Below are positions 44,764 to 56,310 of a stretch of DNA of 64,000 bases, in pieces. Numbering within the stretch: position 1 is the first letter of the stretch; the number at the start of each line of letters is the position of its first letter. A program made the translations under genes and the position numbers. Below the pieces are notes generated by a model. The model did not search any database and was not told the origin of the DNA. It was given only the letters and a program-made list of their open reading frames with translations. This DNA is from Physcomitrium patens (taxonomy: Eukaryota; Streptophyta; Bryopsida; Funariales; Funariaceae): the NCBI RefSeq assembly GCF_000002425.4, contig NC_037265.1, positions 12,728,330 through 12,792,329 of the forward strand, written 5' to 3'.

Positions 44764-46039
44764 AGCGAGATTATGGAGGTACAAAAGAGGAGGTACTCTC
44801 GCGAGATGAAGGTGCCTTTGATGCGAGTTTTATTGGCATATTGGAGAATGGAAATATTATGTATAAGAAAGTTGATGATTTTAAAAGAAAAGAAAGAAAA
44901 AGATTATATGATATTGAAGGACAATTATGCAAGATAGATACATTGCAAGATGATGAGAGGATTTTGGGTGTTTATGAAGAAAATGGGCTGGAAGATTCAT
45001 TGGAATTGATTACATCTATTGGGTTAGGGGATAATGATAAGATTGTTGAGATTCATTCGAGAGAGGTTTATACCATGCTTGAATCTTTTCAAGTACCAGA
45101 AGTCACAGTAGAGACGAGATATAAAACGACAGATAAGAAAGTAAAGCCTATTGCCGGACCATTACCAGAGGATTCTAAAGAACAAATGGGAGAAGTATCA
45201 AAAGAAGCAAGTTTAAGAGATCCAATGAATATTGGACATCAGTTTACTGAAGAGACTTTTGAAGAATTGAAGATTGGTTCTGATGGTTCTTTATTGCCGG
45301 AGGAAATTACTTGCTTCAAAAAGATGTTGGCTAAACAAGGTAGATCGTTTGCCTTCGAATCTCATGAAATTGGGTGTGTGGATCCAAATATTATAACACC
45401 TATGGTTATCTTCATTGTACCGCATGTACCTTGGAATCTAAGACCGATTCCAGTACCGAGGGCACATTTACCTAAATTAGTGTAAGTATTGAAAGAAAAG
45501 ATAAAGATGAAAATATTAGAACCTTCATTTGCGCCGTATTCTAGTCGATGGTTTACGATACCTAAGAAGAAAGGGTCACTATGGTTTATTCAAGATATGC
45601 AACTGATGAATGCAGTAACTGTCAGGAATGCAGGAATTGGACCAATTGTGGATGAATTTGTTGAGGCATTTGCTGGAAGGGCGATCTATTCAATGGGTGA
45701 CTTGTATTCAGGTTATGATCAATTTCAACTTACCGAAGGAAATAGAGATATGACAACAATGAGGACACCATTTGGATTGGTTAGAATGTGCACTCTTCCT
45801 CAAGGTGCGACCAACTCAGTTGCGCATATGATGAATGGAATGAATAAGGTATTATGAGATTTTATTCCATAAAAGACTATGCCTTTTTGGGATGATGATC
45901 CTATAAAAGGGTGCAGAGAAGGAGACAAGAATGAAACTTTAGATAAGAGGGGGTGTCGCAAATATGTTGTTGATCATATACAAAATTGTGAAAAGATTTT
46001 AACTCAGCTTGGAAAAGTTCATCTTATATTATTGGGTAT
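44764..46039 (+). pseudogene. A2 Pol N-terminal part up to the C insertion
   Basis: Pol frame from 44841 (first ATG), with TAA 45483-45485, TGA 45855-45857 and TAA 45870-45872. RT motifs SMGDLYSGYDQFQL and TLPQGATNSVAHMM are readable. The catalytic FLDD region reads PFWDD. Element C interrupts at GGTAT (46035-46039). Confidence 0.85.
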
Positions 46040-46721
46040 TGTAGAACGGGTAAATTAGTTAGTGCTAAAATTTTGACTTTAGTAGATTAGAACTGTTATT
46101 GATGAAATCAGGAAACCAAGAGTCATGTCAAAGGTTCCAAGATACAGTTAACTGACAAAAACCATTTGAAATCTGAAAAAGGATATAGTAGGAGAAAGAT
46201 TGATTAGCTTAGGCCAGACTTGTGAGTCTTAGAGCCGGGGTATGCTTGGGTGCTACCTCTTTTTTTTCTATTTCTTTCCTTTTGTATTTTGATGTTTTGT
46301 TGTGTTTATAAAGAGAAGTTTATGAGAATTGTGTGTTGATCACAGTGTTACAGTGAATGCTGTATTGGACCAGAATTGGTTCTATACATTACACATGAAA
46401 TAGTGTTATAGATTGAGAGATGATAGTTTGAAAATGATTGAATGACCATTGAGTTGGAAAATATAAATGAAGTTAGAATTATAGAGAATTGCTAAGAAAT
46501 TGAGAATGTTATAATTGAAGTTATTAAATTAGACATGGTACTGAAGAATTAATATTATACAATTCAGTGATTGGGAATTAACTTATTGAATATCAAATGA
46601 TTATATTCAATTAATGGTGACCATTATAATTAACTCATGCGACAGTTCTTTCCCTTGTGTTTGAACCGATTTAAACTATACTTAATTCAGAAATTGTGGC
46701 AATTCGGATTTCCTGACTACA
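46040..46721 (+). repeat. C 5' LTR
   Basis: 682 bp, TGTAGAACGGGTAAATTAG...TTTCCTGACTACA. TTTATAAAG at about 46304 is a possible TATA box. Confidence 0.93.
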
Positions 46722-46724
46722 TTT

Positions 46725-46743
46725 TGGCGCCGCTGCCGGGAAA
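46725..46743 (+). other. C primer-binding site (tRNA-Asp type)
   Basis: TGGCGCCGCTGCCGGGAAA lies three bases after the 5' LTR. It corresponds to the TGGCGCCGTTGCCGGGG motif of plant Athila/Tat-type elements primed by tRNA-Asp. Confidence 0.82.
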
Positions 46744-46877
46744 AGACAACAGTTATGAGTGTTGAGCATTAATTGAGAAATTTGATATTGAATGAGGAGT
46801 TATAAGATTGGAAAATTGTGGTAATTATGATATGATTAAGAAAGAAGGAGATTATGAAATAATAGGGAAATGATGTT

Positions 46878-49800
46878 ATGATACATCAACATGATTTTGA
46901 TTATGAAAGACGTATTAAACAAAAACGAGACCAACAATTGAGATTGGCCACAAGGAATATAAACCGTATTGTGGGAGAAGTATTACAGAAAAGGAGGAGA
47001 CGACAGAGTTGGATTAAATTGTGGTTGCATGCATGTCGACATATACGATCATATTCAATTCCTGAGAGGAAGGCAATATTTCAGAATTACATTCTTTTAT
47101 CTAAATTACCTCATTCATTGGCAGGAGACTCTTCTAGTTTAATAGTTAAGTCTGTCAAATGATTTATAAAGAAAAGAATATTTACCAAAGAATTCGGCTC
47201 ATTATTTCAAGGAGCATTATTGCCAAATAAATTTAAACAATTGGAGTTACCTGCTGAGGTATTAAGTAGCCCGCTGGAAGAGATTATTAAAGACATTGAA
47301 CGAATTACGGAATCAGAAACTATCACACTTTCGATTTTACCACCAATTGTATTATTACCAATGGCATCGGGAGGTGTACCCAGTGTTCCTACAGGACCAC
47401 CGGTACCACCAATAGGGCCAATTGGACCAGCAGTACTAATTTCTGTTCCAATGGGCCAAGTAAGAGATCGAACTACAAGTATAGCACCACTACCAATTTT
47501 TAGCGGATGGCCCGGTGCTGATCCAGATTAACATCTATCCCAATTTTTGACCGCTTGTGTAGCTAATAATGGACGAACAGAAGATGTGTGGTTAAGATGG
47601 TTACTTGCAACTTTGAAGGATATTGCTTTCGAATGGTATAATCGACAACCAGCGGGTTCGTTTTCAAATTGGGAAGCTTTAAGAGCTGCTTTTCTTCTTC
47701 ATTTTAGACCAATCGGATATGAAGACCAATTGAGAGAACAATTAATGCGAAGTCATATGATAACAGGAGAGGCTGTGGAGTCATATTATGGGCGAGTAGC
47801 TGACATAATTCACTGTTGGCCTAATAATCATTTACCTAAAAATTTCATTTTATCAATATTGATCAATGGGCTCTACCCACCAGAATTGAAAATGTTTGTT
47901 AAGGAAAATCAACCCGCCACATTTGCATTATCACTTGTTAGAGCCAAAGTGTGGGAGGAATGTCATTATGACCGAATCCTAAATTCAAACCTGACACTAA
48001 TTCCTACTCAAGGATCTTCTAAGTTTCCAAATTGGAGTAATTTAGCCAATAGTATTATTGGAGCAATGGCACCTGCGACCCATTCTACCGTACCAATCCA
48101 AGGGATACTTAACCCAGTTCCGTTACAAGCTGTACCATCTCTGATGGCGAGCACTTACCCTCAATTTGCACCGTATCAACCGCCTGGCGTTAATACGCAG
48201 GAATTACCTACGTTACCAGGTTCGAAAGAAACCAACGAAACGCTGTTATTGAATTTAACCAAGAAAATGGAAGAGTTGGCAGTAAATATGGCCAAAAAAA
48301 AAGAGAAACGACCAAAGCAGACCAATTTCCGAACCAATGTATGGTGTACCAATTGTAAGGGACAAGGTCATATGGTTCAAGATTGTCCTTCACCAGGAAA
48401 CATGAAAATTCAATGTATGAATTGTGGGGGGAAGCATCCGACTAATAACTGTTAGTATTTGTCAAATCCACATTTTAATAATACCATGTCACCACCAATG
48501 TCATGGGATGTAAATCAAATTCAAGGGAGCAACCGTAATGGATGGAATGGTAATCGATTTAATAATCAAAACCGCAATTATTCTAATAACCAAAATTTTG
48601 GACCTAATTCTCAGAAGTTCCACCCAAATTAACGAAATTATCAAGGAAATAACGGGTTTATGCCCGAGTCTTCCTTACAAACGGGTCAACCAGGATCATT
48701 TACTCAGGCTACTTGGAACATAATAAGTCGTTACATCCCAATTGAAACTTCCAATATACCCAGTGGGACGGGACAAAAACCAGTTCATTGTTTTCGATGT
48801 CGCCAGTATGGGCACTATGCGAATGAATGTTCTAACTCTAGTGCTTCGGAAGAATATGCATCAATTTGTGGAAATTGTAAACAATCGGGACATACAACAG
48901 CCCAATGTAACGCATATTTTAATTTTAATAATCGCAATCAGCAGGTTCAAATTCAAAGTTCCCAAGAGGATACCAATCCAGTTCTTCAAGACTCTCCAGT
49001 TAATCATATTGAAGTGGTCCAAGCAGTACAAACTCGAGGTCAACGGAACCTTCAATCAATTCTTAAAAAGGATAAAATTATTGAAGAACAACCTGAACCA
49101 ATTCAAAAAAAGGCGACTATATTCGCAAAACCAGCGAACCAATTGCGACCAGTATTGATTCCTACCGATTCATTCAATTCGACTCCAATTGCACCAGGAG
49201 GAGTCAATTCTCAATGTCCAGTACAATCAATTCCAATAGAAACAGTACCAACGTTATCGCGTATTCCAATATCCGCACCAATCGAACCACCTAATTCTAT
49301 TTCGCAATCCAATAAGGTTCCGATATCCAATCTAATTCAGAGTATGCCAATTTCTAAGGGATTGAAGTTTCCAAAGACTCGACGGAAGAAAGCGTTTGGC
49401 ATTACTACTGATTTAACTCCATTTGATATATTAAAGGATCTTGATGAAATCCAACCAGCTATTACCATGAAGCAATTATTGGCTATAGCATCAGAGTGTC
49501 GTTCTACTCTAACTTCTTCATTGATACGACGAAGACATCGAGACAAAGAGATTCATGAGGTGAGTTTAAATCATAATCCTCGAGCACCTATAATTGATGT
49601 TACTATTGACGGAGTTTTAATCTCAGGTGTCCAAGTAGACGGTGGTTCTAGCGTCAATCTGATGACAGAGGATATCATGGAGAAATTGGGTTTGACTAGG
49701 TTATTGCCTACTACTTTATTACTACGTATGGCGGATCATAGTAAAGTCCATCCGATGGGAGTTCTGGTAGATGTGGAGGCAATTATTGTGGAAATTGCAT

Positions 49801-50420
49801 ACAAGATCGACTGTGTAGTCTTTCAATTGAAGAGTTCAGCGTTATCATACATAATTCTATTGGGTAGACCTTGGTTATTTCATGCGAAGGCTCGTAATGA
49901 TTGGGGTCGGGGGACCTTGACGATTGGGAAAAAGCACAATAAAATTGTTTTGCAAAGGTATCCAGTTTCCTATCATGGCGAATCACAAGTACCCTGCATA
50001 GAATTTACTTCAGAAGGACATAGTGAATCAAGCGACGATGAGGATCCATTTCATGGAAACGAACAATATGAACAAATTCAATCTCTTACAAAACATATAG
50101 GAGTTATTTATCAATGTGGTGGACCAGGGGAGTACTTAATTCACCAAGAAGATACTGACAATTCTGACCATGCCATTGCAAGATGGATGAACAATTACGC
50201 AGTCAACCATATTAGTGCGATGGAGCCAGAAATGGATGGTGCCAATTCATCAGAATTGGTAACGAGTTCAGAACCGGATGAACAACTAGAAGCACCGGAA
50301 TTGGTAGAACCAGTTTGTCAGGAGATTAATCTGGGATTAGAGACCCAGAGTCAACCCATTCAAGTTTATGGTGGTATACAAGGACGAGAGCTTCAAGATT
50401 GGATCAATTTTTTTCCATAA
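46878..50420 (+). pseudogene. C Gag and protease
   Basis: All segments share one frame from ATG 46878. Stops: TGA 47160, TAA 47529, TAG 48453, TAA 48630. Capsid domain at about 47560-48000 (WLRWLLATLKDIAFEWYN). Four zinc knuckles: CTNCKGQGHMVQDC (48345-48386), CMNCGGKHPTNNC (48414-48452), CFRCRQYGHYANEC (48789-48830), CGNCKQSGHTTAQC (48867-48908). Protease VDGGSSVNLM at about 49635 and the later IILLGRPWLF. The frame ends at 50420 because of one extra T in a T7 run; the next frame continues the same protein. Confidence 0.88.
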
Positions 50421-53106
50421 GCATAAACCTGCATTTGCTTGGACTTACAATGATTTACGAGGGATACCGGCGGAAATTGCAGAACATAGAATTGTGTTAG
50501 AAGAAACTGCGAGACCAATTCGCCAAAGACGCCATCGACTGAATCCGAAGTATTCGCTGTTAGTAAAAGAAGAATTGGATAAATTATTACGAGTTGGATT
50601 TATTGACGAAGTTCCATATAGTGAGTGGGTTTTCCCAATTGTAATGGTACCTAAAAAGAATGGAAAAATCCGCATTTGCCAAGATTATCGCAAATTGAAT
50701 GCTGTTACTAAGAAAGATTATTTTCCATTACCCTTTACGGACAGTATATTGGATGCAGTCGCTGGACATGAGTGTTATTCCTTTTTAGATGGGTTTTCAG
50801 GATATAATCAAGTAAAGATTGCTAAGAATGACCAATTAAAGACCACGTTTACAACTGATTGGGGTACCTACGCATATACAGTTATGCCATTTGGGCTATG
50901 TAATGCTCCAGCTACATTTCAACGTGTTATGACTCAGGCTTTTCATAAATATTTGCGTAGTTCCATGGAAATTTTCTTAGATAATTTCTGCACATTTAGT
51001 AAACGTTGTAACCACTTGAAATGGCTAGGCAATTATTTGGATCAATGTGATCACTTCGGTATATCTTTGAATTCCGAAAAATGTACGTTTGGTGTTCCTT
51101 CAGGGAAACTATTGGGGCATATTGTTTCCAAAAAAGGAATTGCTACTGACCCAGATAAAGTGAAAAAAATAGCCAATTTACTTAGACCCGATACAGTTGC
51201 TGGTGTGCGAGGTTTTGTGGGACATGTTAGTTATTATCGAAGGTTTATCCAATCATTTGCAGTAATTTGCCAACCCTTAACTAATCTTTTAAAGAAGCCA
51301 ACATCCGATGGGATGAGTCCTATTTGGACACGTGAGTGTACCGTTGCTTTCAAGGACTTAAAACGCAGATTGGTATCCGCTCCAATATTGGTCTCTCCTT
51401 GCTGGACTAAAGTTTTTCATGTATATGTGGATGCATCCAATGTTGCAATTGGTGCGGTCTTAAGTCAAAAAGATGAAAAGAATTGTGATCATCTAATTTA
51501 TTATGCAAGTCGGCAATTGGTTGCTGCTGAACGTAATTATACCACCACTGAGCGAGAAGCTTTGGGAATGGTTTATTCAGTTCAAAAATTTCGGCATTAT
51601 CTATTGGGATATTCTTTTGTGTTCCACGTAGATCATGATGCTTTAAAATATATGATTAATAAACCTCAATTAAGTGGACAAATTGCTTGTTGGGTATTAT
51701 TGCTACAAGAATTTAATTTTACAGTTATTGTCAGACCTGGTAAATCTCATGCCAATGCCGATCATTTGTCACGATTAACTAAGGAGATGGGAGATGACCC
51801 CGTTCCAGATTCCCTACCTGATGCTAATTTGTTTGCTGTTGATATAATTTTGGAAGAGTATGCCGATTTAATTCAATATTTAACATCACAAACATTTCCT
51901 ATAACTTTTACGAAGACAATGAAGAAGCAATTGCTTTATAAGAGCACTCCTTACACAATGATTGGAAATGTACTGTATAAATAGGGCAAAGATGATGTCT
52001 TACGACGGTGTATATATCAAAGTGAAGTTGACTTAATTTTAGAAGGGTGTCACATGGATAGTTGTAGTGGTCATTTTGCTGGAGATGCTACGGCTCGAAA
52101 GGCCTTATTGGCTGGTTATTGGTGGCCTACAATGTTTGCGGATACCCATCAATATGTCCAGCGTTGTGACCCATGTCAGCGAATTGGTAGACCAACTGTT
52201 ACGTCTGCAATGCCACTAGTACCAATTCTAGCTCAAACACCTTTTGAAAAATGGGGTATTGACTTTGTGGGACCAATTGCACCGGCTTCTCGCAATGGAC
52301 AAAAGCGATAAATATTGGTCGCTACGGATTATGTTACAAAATGGACTGAGGCTGTTGCTACTCGAACTGATAGTGCTGCCACTGTAGCCAATTTTCTGTA
52401 TGAAAATATTATTACCCGGTTTGGATGCCCTAAGGAATTAGTCAGTGACCGTGAAACTCATTTTATTAATAACACTATCGCTGCGTTAACAAATAAGTAC
52501 GAGATCAAGCATCGTAAAACTTCTCCTTATCACCCTCGGGCCAATGGTCAAACTGAAAAGACTAATGGAATTTTATGTAAAATATTAAAAAAGATAATTT
52601 TGGGTGCTGGCACCGATTGGGACACAAAATTGTTTGCGGCTTGATGGGCTTATCGTACTGCTTATAAGGTTACGACCAATTCTATGCCTTTCCAATTGGT
52701 GTATGGGCAAGAGGCTATTTTACCAATTGAATTGGAAGTACCCAGTTTACGGATTGCAGTGGATGAACGCTTAGGTCATACAGCGTCGCTTCAATTTAGG
52801 TTATCTGAATTGGAGAAATTCGATGAGAATCCAGCTCACGCTTTGATGGTTATGGAAGCCATTCAAAAACGACGGAAAAGTTATTACGATAGCAAATTAC
52901 AATTGAAAACTATTAAACCCAATGATTTGGTTTTGCTGTATGATAGCCGGTTTCAGAATTTTCCAGAAAAATTTCAAGTACGATGGCATGGACCTTACAA
53001 AGTTATTGACTGTTATCCTAATAGATCAGTACAATTGGAAGATTTTTCTGGCATTAAATTGCCTACACGTATTAATGGTTATCGGTTAAAGTTATATCAT
53101 ATGTAA
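50421..53106 (+). pseudogene. C RT, RNase H and integrase
   Basis: Open 50421-51984, then TAG 51982, TAA 52309 and TGA 52642 in the same frame to 53106. RT: FVKKNG-like MVPKKNGKIRICQDYRKLN, FLDGFSGYNQVKIA and MPFGLCNAPATFQRVM. The catalytic FLDD reads FLDN (50974-50985). RNase H: VYVDASNVAIGAVLSQ. Integrase zinc finger CHMDSCSGHFAG...CDPCQR (52050-52175); core WGIDFVGPI, VSDRETHF and GQTEKTNG with all three acidic residues kept; the basic C-terminus ends before 53106. Confidence 0.9.
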
Positions 53107-53145
53107 TTGTCTAATCAGTCCAAATTCATTATTATTTCCTCTTAA

Positions 53146-53157
53146 CCCGAGGACGGG
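53146..53157 (+). other. C post-pol GC-rich mini-hairpin
   Basis: CCCGAGGACGGG forms a 4-bp stem with an AGGA loop about 40 nt after the integrase stop, within TTAACCCGAGGACGGGTATG. Similar 'GAGGACGA' hairpins follow pol in many plant Ty3 elements. Role unknown. Confidence 0.5.
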
Positions 53158-53393
53158 TATGTTTAATGATGACGAGGGGAGACCTGTTAAGTACGCCGTA
53201 ATTTTGATGTAACCCATTGCAACTGATAGGAGAGAGGCACTTCTGAATCAGTACCTTCATTCTTGCAATTGTAGCCGAGCAATTGAGTACACCCAGAGTA
53301 TTGAGTGTTTAAGACAAGAGTAAGATTGTTCAGTTGAGAAGTATTTCGTGAGAAAATACCGAAAGAGGTGTTTTTGTGTTAGGGTGAGAGGTT

Positions 53394-54158
53394 TTGTTAT
53401 TAAGGTTTCACAATGGAGAGACATCTACCCAATTCCAGGGTCAACACAGTTCTGGTGATAAATGGGGAAGTGCTAAAGAGATGCTGTTATATCAAGTGGA
53501 GACACTCTTACCCCAATTCAACAGGTTGCATAGAATGGTGCATGAATTACAAGATAGTGATGAGCTGAGTAAAGATTTGGAGAATCAGAAGAAATTGGTT
53601 GCAACTCAATAGAAGACAATTGCAGAATTGGAAGAGAAGTTGGCTGAGAAAGTGACGAAGTATACAGAATTGGAGGTTAGGTTAAACAAAATGGACGAGG
53701 ATTGGCGGATGGATAGAATGCTTCATCAAGCTGCAGAAGATCTTTCGAAGCAGGAACGAGATCTAGCAAGGACACAATTGTAGGAATCCCTAGAGAAATG
53801 TGCAAAATTGGAGAAAGACCATCAACAGACGTTGTTAGAAGTTGCTACAATACGGGATCGCATTAGAAATTTGGAAGCAGAATTGGATTTAACAAGACAA
53901 TCGGTGAGTACTTCCAATTCTGAAGAAGTTGCAGAATTGAAGACCAAGCTTGATGACCATCATAAGTATATTGCAAGGTTGGAAGAGCAAGTGCGAGTGT
54001 TGGGATTTGCTAATGAAGACTTAACTGAGCAATTGGAAAAGGCAGAAGAAGAAGAAGAAGAAGAGGAAATCGAAGAACTCAATTTTCAGGTGCAAGCACC
54101 AGTTGAAACGATCTTATTGGATGAATTATCCGAGCCAACCAATGCTGACAACCAATAA
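53394..54158 (+). pseudogene. C downstream ORF: coiled-coil protein
   Basis: 255 codons from ATG 53394 to TAA 54156-54158 in one frame, broken only by TAG at 53610-53612 and about 53781. The product is rich in Leu/Glu/Lys heptads (IAELEEKLAEKVTKYTELEV, IRNLEAELDLTRQS, ELKTKLDDHHKYIARLEEQV) and ends with an acidic run (EEEEEEEE) and a Pro/Leu tail. No signal peptide, membrane segment or enzyme motif is visible. B has a recognisable homologue at the same place. It is not a transmembrane Env-like protein by appearance. Function unknown. Confidence 0.75.
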
Positions 54159-54210
54159 TATTAGGAGAATTGGTTCTAGAATTGGATGTTTGCGAGGACG
54201 CGGTACAGTT

Positions 54211-54220
54211 AGGAGTGGGG
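54211..54220 (+). other. C polypurine tract
   Basis: AGGAGTGGGG, then CTA, then the 3' LTR; shared with B. Confidence 0.78.
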
Positions 54221-54223
54221 CTA

Positions 54224-54906
54224 TGTAGAACGGATAAATTAGTTAGTGCTAAAATTTTGACTTTAGTAGATTAGAACCGGTATTGATGAAATCAGGAAAC
54301 CAATAGTCATGTTAAAGGTTCCAAGATACAGTTAACTGACAAAAACCGGTTGGAATCTGAAAAAAGGTATAGTAGGAGAAAGATTGATTAGCTTAGGGCC
54401 AGACTTGTGAGTCTTAGAGTTGGGGTATGCTTGGATGCTACCTCTATTTTTTCTATTTCTTTCTTTTTGTATTTTGATGTTTCGTTGTGTTTATAAAGAG
54501 AAGTTTATGAGAATTGTGTGTTGATCACAGTGTTACAGTGAATGTTGTATTGGACCAGAATTGGTTCTATACATCGCACATGAAATAGTGTTATAGATTG
54601 AGAGATGATAGTTTGAAAATGATTGAATGACCATTGAGTTGGAAAATATAAATGAAGTTAGAATTACAGAGAATTGCTAAGAAATTGAGAATGTTGTAAT
54701 TGAAGTTATTAAATTAGACATGGTACTGAAGAATTAATATTATACAATTCAGTGATTGGGAATTAACTTATTGAATATCAAATGATTATATTCAATTAAT
54801 GGTGACCTTAACAATTAACTCATGCGACAGTTCTTTCCCTTGTGTTTGAACCGATTAAAACTATACTTAATTCAGAAATTGTGGTAATTCGGATTTCCTG
54901 ACTACA
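54224..54906 (+). repeat. C 3' LTR
   Basis: 683 bp, TGTAGAACGGATAAATTAG...TTTCCTGACTACA, followed by TSD GGTAT. Confidence 0.93.
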
Positions 54907-54971
54907 GGTATGAAGTCCATATTTGGAGTATGAGAGGTTGTGATTGTTGGACATTTATGTGGATCTAACGA
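54907..54971 (+). pseudogene. A2 Pol, short segment between C and a solo A LTR
   Basis: 65 bp that continue the RT thumb (VVIVGHLC-type sequence in A1) after C's TSD and stop at ACGA, the left TSD of the solo LTR. Confidence 0.82.
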
Positions 54972-56310
54972 TGTCGTATTGTAACACGAGTATACAGTGA
55001 AAATAAAAAGAAAGGGGAATTTTATTAATATTCAGTTACCTCGAATATTGGGAGCATCGACCAACTCCAGTACAAATACTGAGTGGTCAAGTTCAGGCAC
55101 TCCGTTACAGTCAGCCGGGGCATACTGAAATGCTCCATTCAATTCCAATAACGGGAGTCAACAGGAAGAGAAGGACCAATTCACACGACGGGATCGAAGA
55201 GCCAATTGGATCCAATTTCGATAATCCAATCCGGGTCCTCTTATCCAATATGAGACCTGAATTGGCCGGTCAACCCAATGGAGTCTAATTACGGGAAATC
55301 CAGGTCTTACTACGGGTCTTAGCCAATCTGACGCGAGGACCAATTTGACCCAATTACGGGAACATCCAGGTTACTACGAGCATCTTTCCCAATATAGGAC
55401 CTGAATTGGTCGGGCGACTCAATGTGGTCCCGATTACGGGGTTCGATTTTGTTTCAGGCTGTCCTGTTCTCTGTGCCATTTCAGGGAACGTTGATTTCGG
55501 TAAAAGGATCTCTTAAAGGTAAAAACGGGGGGAGAAAAGCTCTGACGGCGAGAGCCAATTTCGGATCTAAGCCTTGATGGCGAGAGCCAATTCCGGATCC
55601 AAGACGGAAGATTGAAGAAATTTAGAGGATAAGTTTAGGAGAGAGAATGGTTTTTGGGGGGTTTTTTTTTGGAATCGGGGGAGCTAGTTTTTGTCAAGCT
55701 TTTGTAAGGTGACTAGTTCGGTTTTCATGGGAGTTTTTTGAAGATCAAGGGAATTAGAGAGAGAAGCTTCATGCTTCGGGTCGGGGAAGGAAAGACATAG
55801 AATTTGGATTTTTCTTCTTCGTAGAGTTTTGGGAAGACTGAGGCAATTGCTGCTGAAGTCAGTGTTGTAATGGTGAATCGGGATTTTTAAATGAAGTGGG
55901 TTTGAATACTCTTGACTATTTTGTAAAATCAAGTTACGTCTGTGATTGAAGGATTAAAAGGGTGTCTATAGGATTGAGTATGCGGAGTGAATGAAATTTA
56001 TTGGGTTAATCTAACAGGACAGTCAGTGGATACAAGATCGTAAGTACAAAGGGATATTGAAGATTAACAGTTTGGGTTGTTCGGGGTTCTTTGTAACGTC
56101 TAGAGACCTATCGGCTGGGGGGATAAAAAAAAAAGGACTTCGACAAGCAGTCGAAGAGCATCCGTATAGATTTACGGTACATTGTTGCAGTCGTTTATAT
56201 TCCAGCAGTCAAAAACTGATAGACTTGCTTGACTATCGGCGAATCTCCATACTACCTTCTACAGCCAGACGCCCGGCGCGTTCTTGAGTAGGAAAGTACA
56301 TAATACGACA
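54972..56310 (+). mobile_element. Solo A-family LTR inside A2 pol
   Basis: 1,339 bp, TGTCGTATTGTAACACG...AATACGACA, with 4-bp TSD ACGA (54968-54971) and ACGG (56311-56314). No internal region is present. It is very similar to 58516-59854. Confidence 0.9.

Larger units (their letters stand above)
46040..54906 (+). mobile_element. Element C: complete Ty3 element with tRNA-Asp-type PBS and extra ORF
   Basis: 8,867 bp with LTRs of 682 and 683 bp and a perfect TSD GGTAT (46035-46039 and 54907-54911). The empty site is present in A3 at 63571-63575. Order: PBS, gag-protease-RT-RNase H-integrase in what was one frame, a 290-nt spacer with a GC hairpin, a coiled-coil ORF, polypurine tract. The LTRs differ at roughly 27 positions by eye (about 4%). 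Several nonsense codons and one homopolymer frameshift disable it. Confidence 0.94.

Noticed and set aside
53394..54158. C's downstream ORF as an envelope-like gene
   Set aside because: No signal peptide, transmembrane helix or cleavage site is visible; the composition is that of a soluble coiled coil.
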